Part shown: piece after piece, positions 52,917-62,386 of the stretch | Layout of the letters: each line of letters begins with the position of its first letter | Numbering within the stretch: the first letter of the stretch is position 1 | NCBI GenBank assembly: GCA_019118665.1 | Contig: DWYM01000093.1 | Span: 1-64,000 of the forward strand | Direction: 5' to 3' | Origin: Candidatus Mediterraneibacter intestinipullorum | GTDB lineage: Bacteria > Bacillota > Clostridia > Lachnospirales > Lachnospiraceae | DNA length: 64,000 nt | Position numbers and translations under genes: made by a program | Notes under the pieces: model-generated | What the model was told of the DNA's origin: nothing | Seen by the model: only the letters and a program-made list of their open reading frames with translations | Database searches by the model: none

Positions 52917-54179
52917 TTAATACAAAGCGTCCATTGCCTCCGCAAACTCTTCTCCGGTAGCAAACTGCCCTTCAAACAGCCTGATGATCGTGTCTTTGAA
53001 GCTTGCTTTCAGATCGGCATTATCGTTCATGCCCATGTTCCAGTCAAGCGGATCCGTTGTCGCGTTCAGCGTCTCGATTGTTCCGTCCATGACTGCCGGC
53101 GCTGTGTTCGACGGATCAGCCGGGATCTGTGACGCTGTGTCAGCCATTTTCTGGTCCCATTCGCCCTGAGTCAGGAACATGATAAAATCAAACGCAGCCT
53201 GAGGATTCTCAGAGTAGGATGGGATCGCCAGTGAGTTAGCGCCCGCGTAAGCGTTTGTGGGATCAACTCCGCCCTCTACTTCCGGATAGTTGAACAGTCC
53301 CCAGTTGAGTTCTGTCTGAGTATTGTTATTGACCTCAGCAACTACATAGTTCGCACATACGACCATTGCCACATCCTGATCGAGCCCCATCTTGTTCTGG
53401 CTTGCAGGATACTCATCCGGAGCGCCCTCTGCAAGGTAACCGCTTTCAACAAAATCGATGATCTGCTCTGCCGCCTGGATCACACCCTCGTTGGATGCCC
53501 ATCCGCCGTTTACCGCCAGATCAGAGATCGCGTCCTGACCGATGATCCTGTCAAGGTGATATCCGAAGAAGAAGTCGGCGTAAGCGCCGTCCAGAGCCAT
53601 CGGCTGATAACCGTTGTCCTTCATCGTCTGGCATGCTGCCAGAAATTCTGTCCATGTTGTGGGGACTTCGATCCCGCAGTCCTCAAAAATGTCTTTGTTG
53701 TAGAAGATACCGCCCACCTGAGGCTGCTCTGTTATACAGCAAAGGAAACCCGCGCCCTCGATCGCCTTTTCGTTAAAGCATGCAAAGCTGTGGTCGGAAT
53801 AATTGGCAGCCTCCGCCATCTCGGTCAGGTCATATAAGTAGTCTTTGTACTGGGCAGTGATCCTCTCATAACCGTCCTCGAAGATATCGATGGGCTCATT
53901 TGCCTGGAGGGCTGTGGCGATCATCTCATTGATCGTACGGCCTTTCCACTCGATATTAATGGTCGCTCCGGTCTCCTCTGAAAAGGCGTCTGCCGCTTCC
54001 TGTATCACCTGTCCCTGAGGCTCATTGCTGTTCCACATGGACCAGTAGTTCAGCGTGACACCGTCGTATTTTTTGCCTTCGCCGGAACCCGAAGCTCCGC
54101 CGCCATTCGATCCACATCCGACAGCAAGTGATACTGCCATTGCCGCTACAAGCATCATACTAACAGCTTTCTTTTTCAT
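52917..54179 (-). CDS. Sugar-binding lipoprotein (likely LNB/GNB binder)
   Basis: 420-residue solute-binding protein. The signal peptide ends in lipobox LAVGC (Cys22) and a Gly/Ser linker. The mature part starts VTLNYWSMWNSNEPQGQVIQEAADAF, typical of CUT1 binders, and includes aromatic residues suited to disaccharide stacking. It lies directly downstream of GH112 and upstream of the permeases. GGAGG precedes the ATG. The ligand is inferred from context only. Confidence 0.91.
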   Translation of the reverse strand: MKKKAVSMMLVAAMAVSLAVGCGSNGGGASGSGEGKKYDGVTLNYWSMWNSNEPQGQVIQEAADAFSEETGATINIEWKGRTINEMIATALQANEPIDIFEDGYERITAQYKDYLYDLTEMAEAANYSDHSFACFNEKAIEGAGFLCCITEQPQVGGIFYNKDIFEDCGIEVPTTWTEFLAACQTMKDNGYQPMALDGAYADFFFGYHLDRIIGQDAISDLAVNGGWASNEGVIQAAEQIIDFVESGYLAEGAPDEYPASQNKMGLDQDVAMVVCANYVVAEVNNNTQTELNWGLFNYPEVEGGVDPTNAYAGANSLAIPSYSENPQAAFDFIMFLTQGEWDQKMADTASQIPADPSNTAPAVMDGTIETLNATTDPLDWNMGMNDNADLKASFKDTIIRLFEGQFATGEEFAEAMDALY

Positions 54180-54338
54180 TTTTTTCCTCCTTTACTTTTA
54201 TCCTTTTATTTTTGTAACATCATTATATAACCCCGGAGCTCCATATGCCATCACTATGTTGCTTCATTTTTTATATATCTTGTTTTTTATCTGTGTTTTA
54301 TACAATCACAGCTCTCAAAAACACATAAATTATGATAT

Positions 54339-54365
54339 ATTCATGAATCATGTAATATGTGTCAA
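54339..54365 (-). promoter_or_regulatory. Possible promoter/palindrome before the binding-protein gene
   Basis: Minus strand TTGACA (54360-54365) lies 17-19 bp upstream of weak -10 candidates (GAATAT or AATATA). A perfect 10-bp palindrome ATTCATGAAT (54339-54348) overlaps that zone. The rest of the 240-bp gap 54180-54419 is AT-rich with no gene. Confidence 0.35.
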
Positions 54366-54419
54366 GCAATTTTGCATATATTTACTCGTAAAAACCGTCT
54401 TTTTATCAACAATCTTTCG

Positions 54420-56582
54420 TCATATCTCATACCAGTAAATGCCGTTGGCCTCCAGATCAAGGTCGAAGCTTGTTCCATCACCCTTATACACTGTTGTGCT
54501 CTGAGGCTCGTAAGTATTGTTTACCACACAGTATTTTCCGTTCTTCACATAGGCGTGTACTTCCACGTTATAGTTCGTGCTGAACCATTTGTGCAGTTCG
54601 CCCTCATCGTGGGACGCCCAGAGGATGGAGCGGTACAACAGACGGCTGTTCTCAAAGCTGTACGGAAGTCCGCTGATATATACGGTGCGGCCCTTTCCGA
54701 AATCATTGACAGCAAGCTGCACTTCCTTGTCGATCTGCTTCAGGATCGTGGTTCCCTCATATGCATAAATATTTTTCTTTCCCTCACCGAAATCGATCTC
54801 TCCTCCGCAGTCCTCTGTGATGAAATGCTCATGCTCATCCCAGTTATATTTATCCACGTTCAGAGTAAATCCGTTCTCTTCCTCCACGCCCATCACTGTG
54901 GCAAGCTGGAAGAAATGCCCCTCATGGTGGTGAGCCGCCGGCTCGCCTACGCCGATAAATCCGCCGCCGTTGTAAATAAATTTCTTTACTGCGGTGATGA
55001 TCTTCTCATCTGTCCAGTTGTCTCCGCCGGTATAGGCTGTATCCGCGTCACCCACGTTGAGAACGACATCAATATCATCGAGAATGTCCGGATTGCTGCG
55101 GATGTCGTCAAAGCTGATCCACCTCACATCAAAGGGCGCTCCGCTGAGAGCCTCGATGATCCCCGCATAGGAGTAGTTCTGCTTGTAGTAGATCGCATGG
55201 TGTACCATGTGATTGCCCCAGGCTCTCATCCTGCCCCAGCAGTTCAGGACCGCCACCTTCTTCACGCAGTAGGGCGTCGTCCCCTTGATATTATCATACA
55301 GCGTGCGGAATTCCCGGCATACGCTCTCCACATAATCGATAAATTCCGGGAACTCCATGGCAAGCTTCAGATATCCTCCGTATCCGATCCGGTCGATGGG
55401 CTTTCTCAGGATGGCCCGCCGCGCCGTCACCCAGTTGACCTTGGCTTCCTTCACAGGATCTCCGCCCTCGTGGAACGTATCCGGGAAGAAGTAGGGCAGA
55501 AGGCGTCCTTCTGTGTACTTCACGCCCTCGATATCGCTGATCAGGCGAAGGGTCGCTCCGTTTCCAACGCTTCCTACCACCGCGTCCAGTCCCACCTTCT
55601 TAAACTCGTCCATAAACGGCTCCATGCCGATCCAGTGGTCGCCCAGGAACATCATGGCTTCTTTTCCGCACTCGTGGGTGATGTGTACCAGTTCTTTCGC
55701 CAGCTTCGTCACTTCTCTCCTCTGGAAATCCTGGAAATCCCGAAATTCCTTTGAGGGAATGCGGTATGTATTGTTCATGTAACCCTGGTCAATGATGAAC
55801 TCCGGACGGAACCTGTATCCCGCCTCTTTTTCAAACCGCTCCAGTATATATGGGCTCACAGATGCTGAATAACCGTACCAGTCCACATATTTCTCCCTTG
55901 CCAGTTCATCAAAAATAAGAGTAAACTGATGGAAAAATGTCGTATAACGGATCACATCAACATGAGGATTGTCCGCAATAAATCTGCGCAGGCGCTCTTT
56001 CGAATACTCTCTCGTCTTCGGCTGGCGCACGTCAAAGGTAATCTGCTTCTCAAAATCGGTCCAGCCATTTGTCACCGCATTGTACATATGTACCGGATCC
56101 CACATGATATAAGCCAGGAAGCTCACCGTATAATCATGAAACAGGGCCGCGTTATGGATGGTCACGTCTCCGGTCCCGCTGTCATAGCTCCACTGATCTG
56201 CCGGGACCACCTCTCCTGTCGTGCGGTCGATCACCTCCCACCAGCGGGTAATGTCATCATGGTCGTTTACTTTCAGCATATCCGGATACAGATGGTTCAT
56301 CAGATGGATGGAAAGCTCACTGTCCACCGCGGTGTAAAACGGCGTCATGATATACATCTGCTGGATCTCGTCCGGATTCGCTTTTGCCCATGCGTTATCC
56401 TTCCTTGTAGTATAATAGGTAGAGTAAACCTTTGCGTCCACGTTTCTCAGCTCTTCCGGATAATCCGTACCGTCGCAGTCCCGGATAGCGTCTGCCCCCC
56501 ATCGCTCTACCAGTTCCAGTGTCTCCGCCACCACGTCAACGTCTGTGGGTATTGTAACCCTTCCCTTTGTTTGCTCTTTCAC
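54420..56582 (-). CDS. GH112 galacto-N-biose/lacto-N-biose phosphorylase
   Basis: Cytosolic inverting phosphorylase: Gal-beta-1,3-GlcNAc (or GalNAc) plus phosphate gives alpha-Gal-1-P and the N-acetylhexosamine. The start is GTG at 56582 with GGGAG eight bases upstream (720 residues); a GTG at 56606 adds eight residues but has no good RBS. GRVTIPTDVDVV and WGADAIRDCDGTDYPEEL open the fold, and MMFLGDHWIGMEPF holds the probable acid Asp (about 315, close to Asp313 of the bifidobacterial enzyme). A galactosyl-rhamnose phosphorylase is the main alternative; context favours LNB/GNB. Confidence 0.92.
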   Translation of the reverse strand: MKEQTKGRVTIPTDVDVVAETLELVERWGADAIRDCDGTDYPEELRNVDAKVYSTYYTTRKDNAWAKANPDEIQQMYIMTPFYTAVDSELSIHLMNHLYPDMLKVNDHDDITRWWEVIDRTTGEVVPADQWSYDSGTGDVTIHNAALFHDYTVSFLAYIMWDPVHMYNAVTNGWTDFEKQITFDVRQPKTREYSKERLRRFIADNPHVDVIRYTTFFHQFTLIFDELAREKYVDWYGYSASVSPYILERFEKEAGYRFRPEFIIDQGYMNNTYRIPSKEFRDFQDFQRREVTKLAKELVHITHECGKEAMMFLGDHWIGMEPFMDEFKKVGLDAVVGSVGNGATLRLISDIEGVKYTEGRLLPYFFPDTFHEGGDPVKEAKVNWVTARRAILRKPIDRIGYGGYLKLAMEFPEFIDYVESVCREFRTLYDNIKGTTPYCVKKVAVLNCWGRMRAWGNHMVHHAIYYKQNYSYAGIIEALSGAPFDVRWISFDDIRSNPDILDDIDVVLNVGDADTAYTGGDNWTDEKIITAVKKFIYNGGGFIGVGEPAAHHHEGHFFQLATVMGVEEENGFTLNVDKYNWDEHEHFITEDCGGEIDFGEGKKNIYAYEGTTILKQIDKEVQLAVNDFGKGRTVYISGLPYSFENSRLLYRSILWASHDEGELHKWFSTNYNVEVHAYVKNGKYCVVNNTYEPQSTTVYKGDGTSFDLDLEANGIYWYEI

Positions 56583-56623
56583 TGTTCTTCTCCCTTCTCT
56601 CTGCACAATCTCTCAGTTATTGC

Positions 56624-56642
56624 ATGTACATTCTTTGTACAT
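56624..56642. promoter_or_regulatory. Candidate operator before GH112
   Basis: Perfect inverted repeat ATGTACA, 5 bp, TGTACAT. It lies just downstream of the -10 box, around the expected transcription start. The two TGTACA cores are 11 bp apart (one helical turn). Confidence 0.5.
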
Positions 56643-56655
56643 TTTACTAAAAACA

Positions 56656-56684
56656 AGCATAGGCGAAAAGAAGAAACCCGTCAA
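56656..56684 (-). promoter_or_regulatory. Promoter of the GH112/importer operon
   Basis: Minus strand TTGACG (56679-56684), 17 bp, TATGCT (56656-56661), about 75 bp upstream of the chosen GTG. Confidence 0.6.
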
Positions 56685-56729
56685 TTTGCATATTGCTGAC
56701 ATTTTTAGGATTCTTGCTTTGATGATTTC

Positions 56730-56763
56730 AAAAGAATCCCCGGAGCTGCCGCCCCGGGGATTC
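56730..56763 (-). terminator. Terminator between the GH136 gene and GH112 promoter
   Basis: GAATCCCCGG and CCGGGGATTC (56734-56743, 56754-56763) pair perfectly; on the minus strand TTTT follows. With the hairpin at 56903-56935 it fills the 398-bp non-coding stretch 56583-56980, which otherwise contains only the GH112 promoter. Confidence 0.65.
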
Positions 56764-56902
56764 TCCGTATACATATAATGCTATGATGCCGTTTGCAGCA
56801 CTTCAAGCGCAGCGTTTTTGACTATGGTTCCATTGAATTCTTCTCACGCCATCCTTCTCATATAGAAATTCCGCTGAAAATCTCAAATATTTGCAATAAA
56901 TT

Positions 56903-56935
56903 TGCCGGTGGCCAGATATATGCTGGTCACCGGCA
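56903..56935. other. 13-bp stem-loop after the GH136 gene
   Basis: TGCCGGTGGCCAG and CTGGTCACCGGCA (one G-U) around a 7-nt loop, about 45 bp past the GH136 stop. There is no strong U-tract on either strand, so a 3' stabilising hairpin or weak terminator. Confidence 0.45.
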
Positions 56936-56980
56936 GTCTTATTAAATACATCTCAGGTAGACTTTCTTTGTATGCGTCAA

Positions 56981-59900
56981 CTATTTATTTTGCCTTTTTT
57001 TCAGTCTGATCATCATAATAATTCCTGCCGAAATGAGGAACACAGCCCCCCACTCCAAGGCAACAGGTGTATCACCGACTTTCACTGTCTGATTCCTATT
57101 ATCAGCAGTCGGGGCCTGCACATTGCCTCCACTTCCCGTTGGCACATCACCCGAAGGACCTGCAGACGGATTGTCGGACGGTACTTCCGGAGCGGCCATT
57201 GCGTCTGTCTTAACGGTCAGAAGTGCCGCTTCTGATTCATTACCAACTCCATTGACAGCTGTAACCATAATCTCATATGTGGTATCTGCCGTAAGCCCTG
57301 TCAACACATACTGTGTATCCGTTATGGCTGTCGTATTCATACGCTGACCATTAACATATACATTATATCCCACAACACCTTCATTATCTCCGGCTGGTCT
57401 CCATGAGATGGAGATACTCTCAGACATGACTTCAACTGTGGTCAGATTTCCGGGAGCAGTCGGACGCTGATCCCCTGGCTCCTGGAATGTTACTGTTGTA
57501 AAACGGACTACATCCGAGACAGAAGTATTTCCTACCGCGTCCACTGCCTCAATCTTGACCTGATACTCTGTCGCAGCTTCCAAACCTCCCAGTTCATACC
57601 GCAGTACTGATGTTGTTAACTCATTTGTCTCACTGATATTAGCCTGTTGTTCTGTGATCGGCGATGCGTTTACCTTAACATCATTCAAATAAATATTATA
57701 ACCGACCACTCCCACATTGTCAGTTGACTCGTTCCACATAACCACTGCACTGTTATGCGTAATATCACTGATCGTAATTCCATCGGGTTTTGTCGGAGCT
57801 TCCCTGTCCGGTGCCACCCCTGTCACAAAGCTGACCGGATTCGATATAGAGCTATTTCCAGCCTCATCCAAAGCCTCAACCTTGACCTGATATTCCGTCT
57901 CAGCCGTCAACCCTGTCAGCTGGAACTTCAGTTCTGTTATCGGGAGCGCGTTGACCTTGTTGTCATTCAGATAAATATTATAACCCGCTACCCCTACATT
58001 GTCAGTTGACTCCGTCCAGGAAACCACTGCGGTGCTTTCTGTTATGCCGCTGACCGCGACTCCGGAAGGAACGGTTGGCGCCTCATTGTCAGACGTTTGT
58101 AGCGCCTCTGTTGCAAAGCTGATGGAGCCTGATGAAGATGTATTCCCTGCTCCATCTACAGCCTCTATCCTGACCTGATATTCCGTCTCAGCCGCCAGCC
58201 CTGTCAGTTGGAACTGCAGTTCTGTTACCGGGAGCGCATTGATCTTGTTGTCATTCAGATAAATATTATAGCCCGCCACTCCTACGTTATCAGTTGAGGC
58301 AGTCCATGAGACCACTGCACTATTGTCCGTAATGGAGCTGACTGCGACTCCACCAGGAGCCGTCGGAGCTTCATTGTCAGGAGGCGTTTTTGTTGTAAAA
58401 CTGATCGGATCAGAGACAGATGTGTTTCCTGCCTCATCTAACGCCTCGACCTTGACCTGATATTCGGTTTCAGCTTCCAGCGCTGTCAGCTCACATCTTA
58501 ATTCTGTTACCGGAGAAGTGTTCACCAGCTTATTATTCAGATAAATATTATAGCCGGTTACTCCCACATTGTCAGTTGACTCTTGCCAAGTGACTTCCGC
58601 ACTATTGTGCGTGATCTTTCCTACCGCAACCTCACTCGGAGAACTCGGCTTCGTCGTATCCACCGTCTTCACTGTGACGGCTTCTGAGCTTTGGGTATTA
58701 CTTGACGTATCCACCGCTTCTACTACAACTTTATATTCTGTTCCAGCCTTGAGATCGGTGAGCGTATATTCTGTAACGGTCACCAGACTCTCATTTATTT
58801 TTGCTTCATCCACATATATATTGTATCCAGCTACTTCTACATTATCTGTGGATGCTGTCCATGTAATCTTCGCACCGGTCTCCGTGATCTCAGATGCTTC
58901 CACATTGGTCGGCGCGTCCGGCGCTGTAATATCCACGGTCTCCACTGTCGCGGCTTCTGATTTTTGTGTATTGTTTGACGTATCCACCGCTTCCACTACA
59001 ACTTTATACTCTGTTCCAGCCTTAAGGTCAGTGAGCATATATTCTGTAGCGGTCACCAGACTCTCATTTACTTTCGCTCCGTCCACATATATATTATACC
59101 CGGCAACTTCTACATTATCTGTGGATGCTGTCCATGTGATCTTCACGCTAGTCTCTGTAACATCAGATGCGGTCACATTAGTCGGAGCGCTTGGCCCTTC
59201 CTCATCTGGTGCTTCCAATGTCGTAAACGTCTCCTCTCTGGATTCCGCTTTATTTCCAGCTTCATCTACAGCCTCGACCTTTACTCTATATTCGGTATCA
59301 GCTTCCAGACCTGTCAGTTCATACTTCAGTTCTTTTACCGTCTCTCCATTCACCTTCTTGTCATTCAGGTAAATGTTGTAGCCACTCACTCCCACGTTGT
59401 CAGTTGACTCTTGCCAGGTCACTTCCGCACTGTTGTGCGTAATGTTTCCTACCGTAACCTCACTCGGCACACTTGGACTCGTCGTATCCACCGTCTTCAC
59501 TGTCCCGGCTTCCGATTTTTGCGTATTATTTGAAGTATCTACCGCTTCTACTACAACCTTATATGTGCTTCCAGCCTTAAGATCGGTCAGCGTATACTCC
59601 GTTCCAGTCACCAGATCCCTATTTACCTGAACATCATCAACATATATATTGTAGCCAGCTACTTTTATATTATCCGTGGATGCTGTCCATGTGATCTTCG
59701 CCCCGGTTGCCGTGATATCAGATACGTTCACATCAGTCGGCGCGCTCGGCGGTATGATGTCTTCAATCACTGCATCCTGGTATGTGATGATCGGTGTTAT
59801 ATGCAATGACGGCTGCGTTGCATTGGTTGACTTGGCAACAACACGGATATAATCGCCCTGTCTCACTTCTATGTTGTCAAAATCTTTCCAGTCCGCAGCG

Positions 59901-62368
59901 CTCACAAAACTTGTACTAAGTGTTACTGACTGTTTCTGCTCGCCATTTACAAGCAGCGATAATGTAACGGTACCAGTGTTTCCGCTCTTACGCAGATATG
60001 GCTCATCACCTACTGTAGAATTTGGAGCAGGCTTCGTAACACCACGCTTCACTTTAAAGGAAACAATTCCGGTCTTTGGCGCTCTGAATGTCATAGCAGT
60101 CTGAGTATCTCCATTTGGTGCAGAAAGAAGTCCCTGTGTGTTCTCTGTGATCGGGGTACTGTGAGTGGCACCAGTAATACCCGGACCATAATACTGCTCC
60201 ACCTGCCAGTTCGGATACGTTGGATCATATGTCATGATATTTGTCCATGCTCCGTTTCCGACCCGCATTTGCCCAAACCATACATTCCCCTGCTGGGGTC
60301 CGGCAAAGTCCAGAGCCCAGTGATATTCATTCTTCTGTTTGACCGTATACTCAGACACAGCGTTGTTGCCTGCCGTAATGCGCAGTATTTCTCCGCCGCT
60401 GAGCAGATCTTTCTCAGACAATTCTGAACCATCCCTGAGGACTGTCACCTTCGATGTTTCACTGACTGTGATATTCGATAAAAACTCGCTCACCATGGTC
60501 GGATTTTTAGCGGTAAACGGAACATAGATCACTTTTTCTGCACTATCTTCATCCGTCATGTACATAGTGGCTATCAGCGTACCTATATACTCTGCCGCTC
60601 CGATCTCCGGTGTGGTAGTGATAGTATTGCCAAAGAAATCCTTCTCCACCGCAAATCCATTTGCGTCCGTGATGACTTTTCCCTTATCGATTGCGGGAGA
60701 ATTCTCCACAAGCTTATAGCCGTCAAACACTGTATTCTGTGCCGGGTTGCTGTGCGGCCTTGCAGTTCCGTCAACCGAAACAGCAGTCGGAGCCGTTCCC
60801 GGGTCTGCAAGAACCGGAGTTCCCGCACTTACATTTACTGCATTTGTGTCCCTGGCGGGTATATTTGAGTAATTATAATACAAGTTGTTGTTATAGGTTA
60901 CTTTATCATTTGTATACCAGGTTTCCGTTTTTGGAGATGTACCGGAATAATAGATAATATTGTTCTCAATCGTTGCCGCGCCATTCTTCATATCCGGACG
61001 GATCAGAGGTACGCCCTGTGCAATATAAAATGTATTGTTATATATATGCGCGTCCGGATTGCTCGGTATGTTCAGCGGTCCGATCATATCGTTCTGACTG
61101 ATATTATAACGGAACGTACTGTTTACAGCCTGCTGAAGACAGAACATAACAGCTCCACCGCTATTCCCGTGGCTGTAATTATACTGATAGAGCGTTCCAT
61201 CACCCGAGTCGGCGTCCCATGCCTGTCCGTCGCCATTTCCTCTGCCCGCGTTCTTCGTGTCAAAGCACTCATTGTACTGGAATACGGCATTTTTGCACTT
61301 CCACGGCCAGATAGCGGCTGCTACCCGACCAAAGTCCGTTGCATTGTAATCCGTTGTATTTATATACTTTGCCGCACCATCGGACACATTGTTTTCTACA
61401 ATGGGACGGTCGCAATACATCGTTGTGATAGCGTCTCCGCCCACATCCTTCATATAGTTATTGCTTATCACTACATTGCTGTGCCCATACTGCCGCATGA
61501 CACTATCAGGGAGCTCATCAGTTGTAAACTTCCCCCAGTACGCAGTATATGCCGCAGCTATACCCCAGCGGTATACATTCTCCACATGGCAGTTTGTGAT
61601 CTGCAGGTCATTATATCTCGGTATGCCCGTCTGCGTTTCATTTGTCGGCAGAGCAGCAATAAAATAGATACCGCCGTTCAACATGTGTTTATTGTATACG
61701 TTGCCATCTACATCATGCACATACAGGTCATCCAGAACAATATGGTCTGCCGTTCCAATATTCTGCGTCATTCCAGCCACACCTGTGCGGTCCATTACAT
61801 TTTTACCATTCCATGGCTTCCCCGCATCTTCAGGATGAAGCTCCCCCCGGTCTCTGTCATTTGTAATCTCAAGACCACTGATCTCGATATATTCTACGTC
61901 TTTTAGCAGAACAGCCGAAGAGACATTCCCCTGCCATTTATGTTGCGCATTACCCAGTTGCTGGCCATAGCTCTGATACCATACACCTGTACCATTGGCA
62001 TTGATCTGAGGACGAGCGCCATCGCCATATGTAGAAATGATAATAGGAGCCGCCTCGCTTCCTTTGCTCCCCTCCTTTATGTGCAGGTATTGACTGTCAA
62101 ATACAGAGCCTTTTTCCAAAAGCACCTGATCGCCAGGCCCAAGTGTGATCTCATTGATCTTGCTAAGTGATTGAAAGGGCTCATCCTGCGACGTTCCGGG
62201 ATTCGCATCGTCTCCGTTTACAGAACTTACATAATATGTGGTCCCGATCTCCTGGTTTACTGTTTCCCCCGCTCCTGTATCAGCCGCCTGCACCACAGGT
62301 GTCTGGAACATACTTCCTGCCGCGATTACAATGCTCAAAACAGAAGCAATCCACTGATTTCTCTTCAT
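56981..62368 (-). CDS. Cell-surface GH136-like lacto-N-biosidase with nine FN3 repeats
   Basis: 1795-residue exported enzyme. Signal peptide (IASVLSIVIAAGSMFQTPVVQA), then a right-handed beta-helix (about 40-560) opening TYYVSSVNGDDANPGTSQDEPF. Within NGDGQAWDADSGDG, Asp380 and Asp387 have the seven-residue spacing I recall for the catalytic pair of LnbX. A beta-sandwich, possibly sugar-binding (about 620-870), nine FN3 repeats (about 873-1725) and a sortase-like tail (VKVGDTP, hydrophobic helix, RLKKRQNK) follow. Lacto-N-biosidases release lacto-N-biose from lacto-N-tetraose or mucin. The GH112 operon next door supports this; another beta-helix glycanase is possible. GGAGG precedes the ATG. 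Confidence 0.75.
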   Translation of the reverse strand: MKRNQWIASVLSIVIAAGSMFQTPVVQAADTGAGETVNQEIGTTYYVSSVNGDDANPGTSQDEPFQSLSKINEITLGPGDQVLLEKGSVFDSQYLHIKEGSKGSEAAPIIISTYGDGARPQINANGTGVWYQSYGQQLGNAQHKWQGNVSSAVLLKDVEYIEISGLEITNDRDRGELHPEDAGKPWNGKNVMDRTGVAGMTQNIGTADHIVLDDLYVHDVDGNVYNKHMLNGGIYFIAALPTNETQTGIPRYNDLQITNCHVENVYRWGIAAAYTAYWGKFTTDELPDSVMRQYGHSNVVISNNYMKDVGGDAITTMYCDRPIVENNVSDGAAKYINTTDYNATDFGRVAAAIWPWKCKNAVFQYNECFDTKNAGRGNGDGQAWDADSGDGTLYQYNYSHGNSGGAVMFCLQQAVNSTFRYNISQNDMIGPLNIPSNPDAHIYNNTFYIAQGVPLIRPDMKNGAATIENNIIYYSGTSPKTETWYTNDKVTYNNNLYYNYSNIPARDTNAVNVSAGTPVLADPGTAPTAVSVDGTARPHSNPAQNTVFDGYKLVENSPAIDKGKVITDANGFAVEKDFFGNTITTTPEIGAAEYIGTLIATMYMTDEDSAEKVIYVPFTAKNPTMVSEFLSNITVSETSKVTVLRDGSELSEKDLLSGGEILRITAGNNAVSEYTVKQKNEYHWALDFAGPQQGNVWFGQMRVGNGAWTNIMTYDPTYPNWQVEQYYGPGITGATHSTPITENTQGLLSAPNGDTQTAMTFRAPKTGIVSFKVKRGVTKPAPNSTVGDEPYLRKSGNTGTVTLSLLVNGEQKQSVTLSTSFVSAADWKDFDNIEVRQGDYIRVVAKSTNATQPSLHITPIITYQDAVIEDIIPPSAPTDVNVSDITATGAKITWTASTDNIKVAGYNIYVDDVQVNRDLVTGTEYTLTDLKAGSTYKVVVEAVDTSNNTQKSEAGTVKTVDTTSPSVPSEVTVGNITHNSAEVTWQESTDNVGVSGYNIYLNDKKVNGETVKELKYELTGLEADTEYRVKVEAVDEAGNKAESREETFTTLEAPDEEGPSAPTNVTASDVTETSVKITWTASTDNVEVAGYNIYVDGAKVNESLVTATEYMLTDLKAGTEYKVVVEAVDTSNNTQKSEAATVETVDITAPDAPTNVEASEITETGAKITWTASTDNVEVAGYNIYVDEAKINESLVTVTEYTLTDLKAGTEYKVVVEAVDTSSNTQSSEAVTVKTVDTTKPSSPSEVAVGKITHNSAEVTWQESTDNVGVTGYNIYLNNKLVNTSPVTELRCELTALEAETEYQVKVEALDEAGNTSVSDPISFTTKTPPDNEAPTAPGGVAVSSITDNSAVVSWTASTDNVGVAGYNIYLNDNKINALPVTELQFQLTGLAAETEYQVRIEAVDGAGNTSSSGSISFATEALQTSDNEAPTVPSGVAVSGITESTAVVSWTESTDNVGVAGYNIYLNDNKVNALPITELKFQLTGLTAETEYQVKVEALDEAGNSSISNPVSFVTGVAPDREAPTKPDGITISDITHNSAVVMWNESTDNVGVVGYNIYLNDVKVNASPITEQQANISETNELTTSVLRYELGGLEAATEYQVKIEAVDAVGNTSVSDVVRFTTVTFQEPGDQRPTAPGNLTTVEVMSESISISWRPAGDNEGVVGYNVYVNGQRMNTTAITDTQYVLTGLTADTTYEIMVTAVNGVGNESEAALLTVKTDAMAAPEVPSDNPSAGPSGDVPTGSGGNVQAPTADNRNQTVKVGDTPVALEWGAVFLISAGIIMMIRLKKRQNK
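57194..59752 (-). repeat. Nine tandem fibronectin type III coding repeats
   Basis: Units of about 90-110 residues repeat the pattern APxxPxxVxVSxIT, WTxSTDNVxVAGYNIYxN, LTxLxAxTEYxVKVEAVD, AGNxSxS. Two subtypes (YVDxxKVN and YLNDxKVN) partly alternate, suggesting duplication of a pair. The eighth unit has a short insert (QQANISETNELTTS). Such repeats hold the catalytic domain away from the wall and may vary in number between strains. Confidence 0.9.
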
Positions 62369-62386
62369 ACCATACCCTCCATGTAT

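Noticed and set aside
57194-59752. CRISPR-like periodic repeats
   Set aside because: The periodicity is about 280 bp and lies wholly within one reading frame as FN3 domains.
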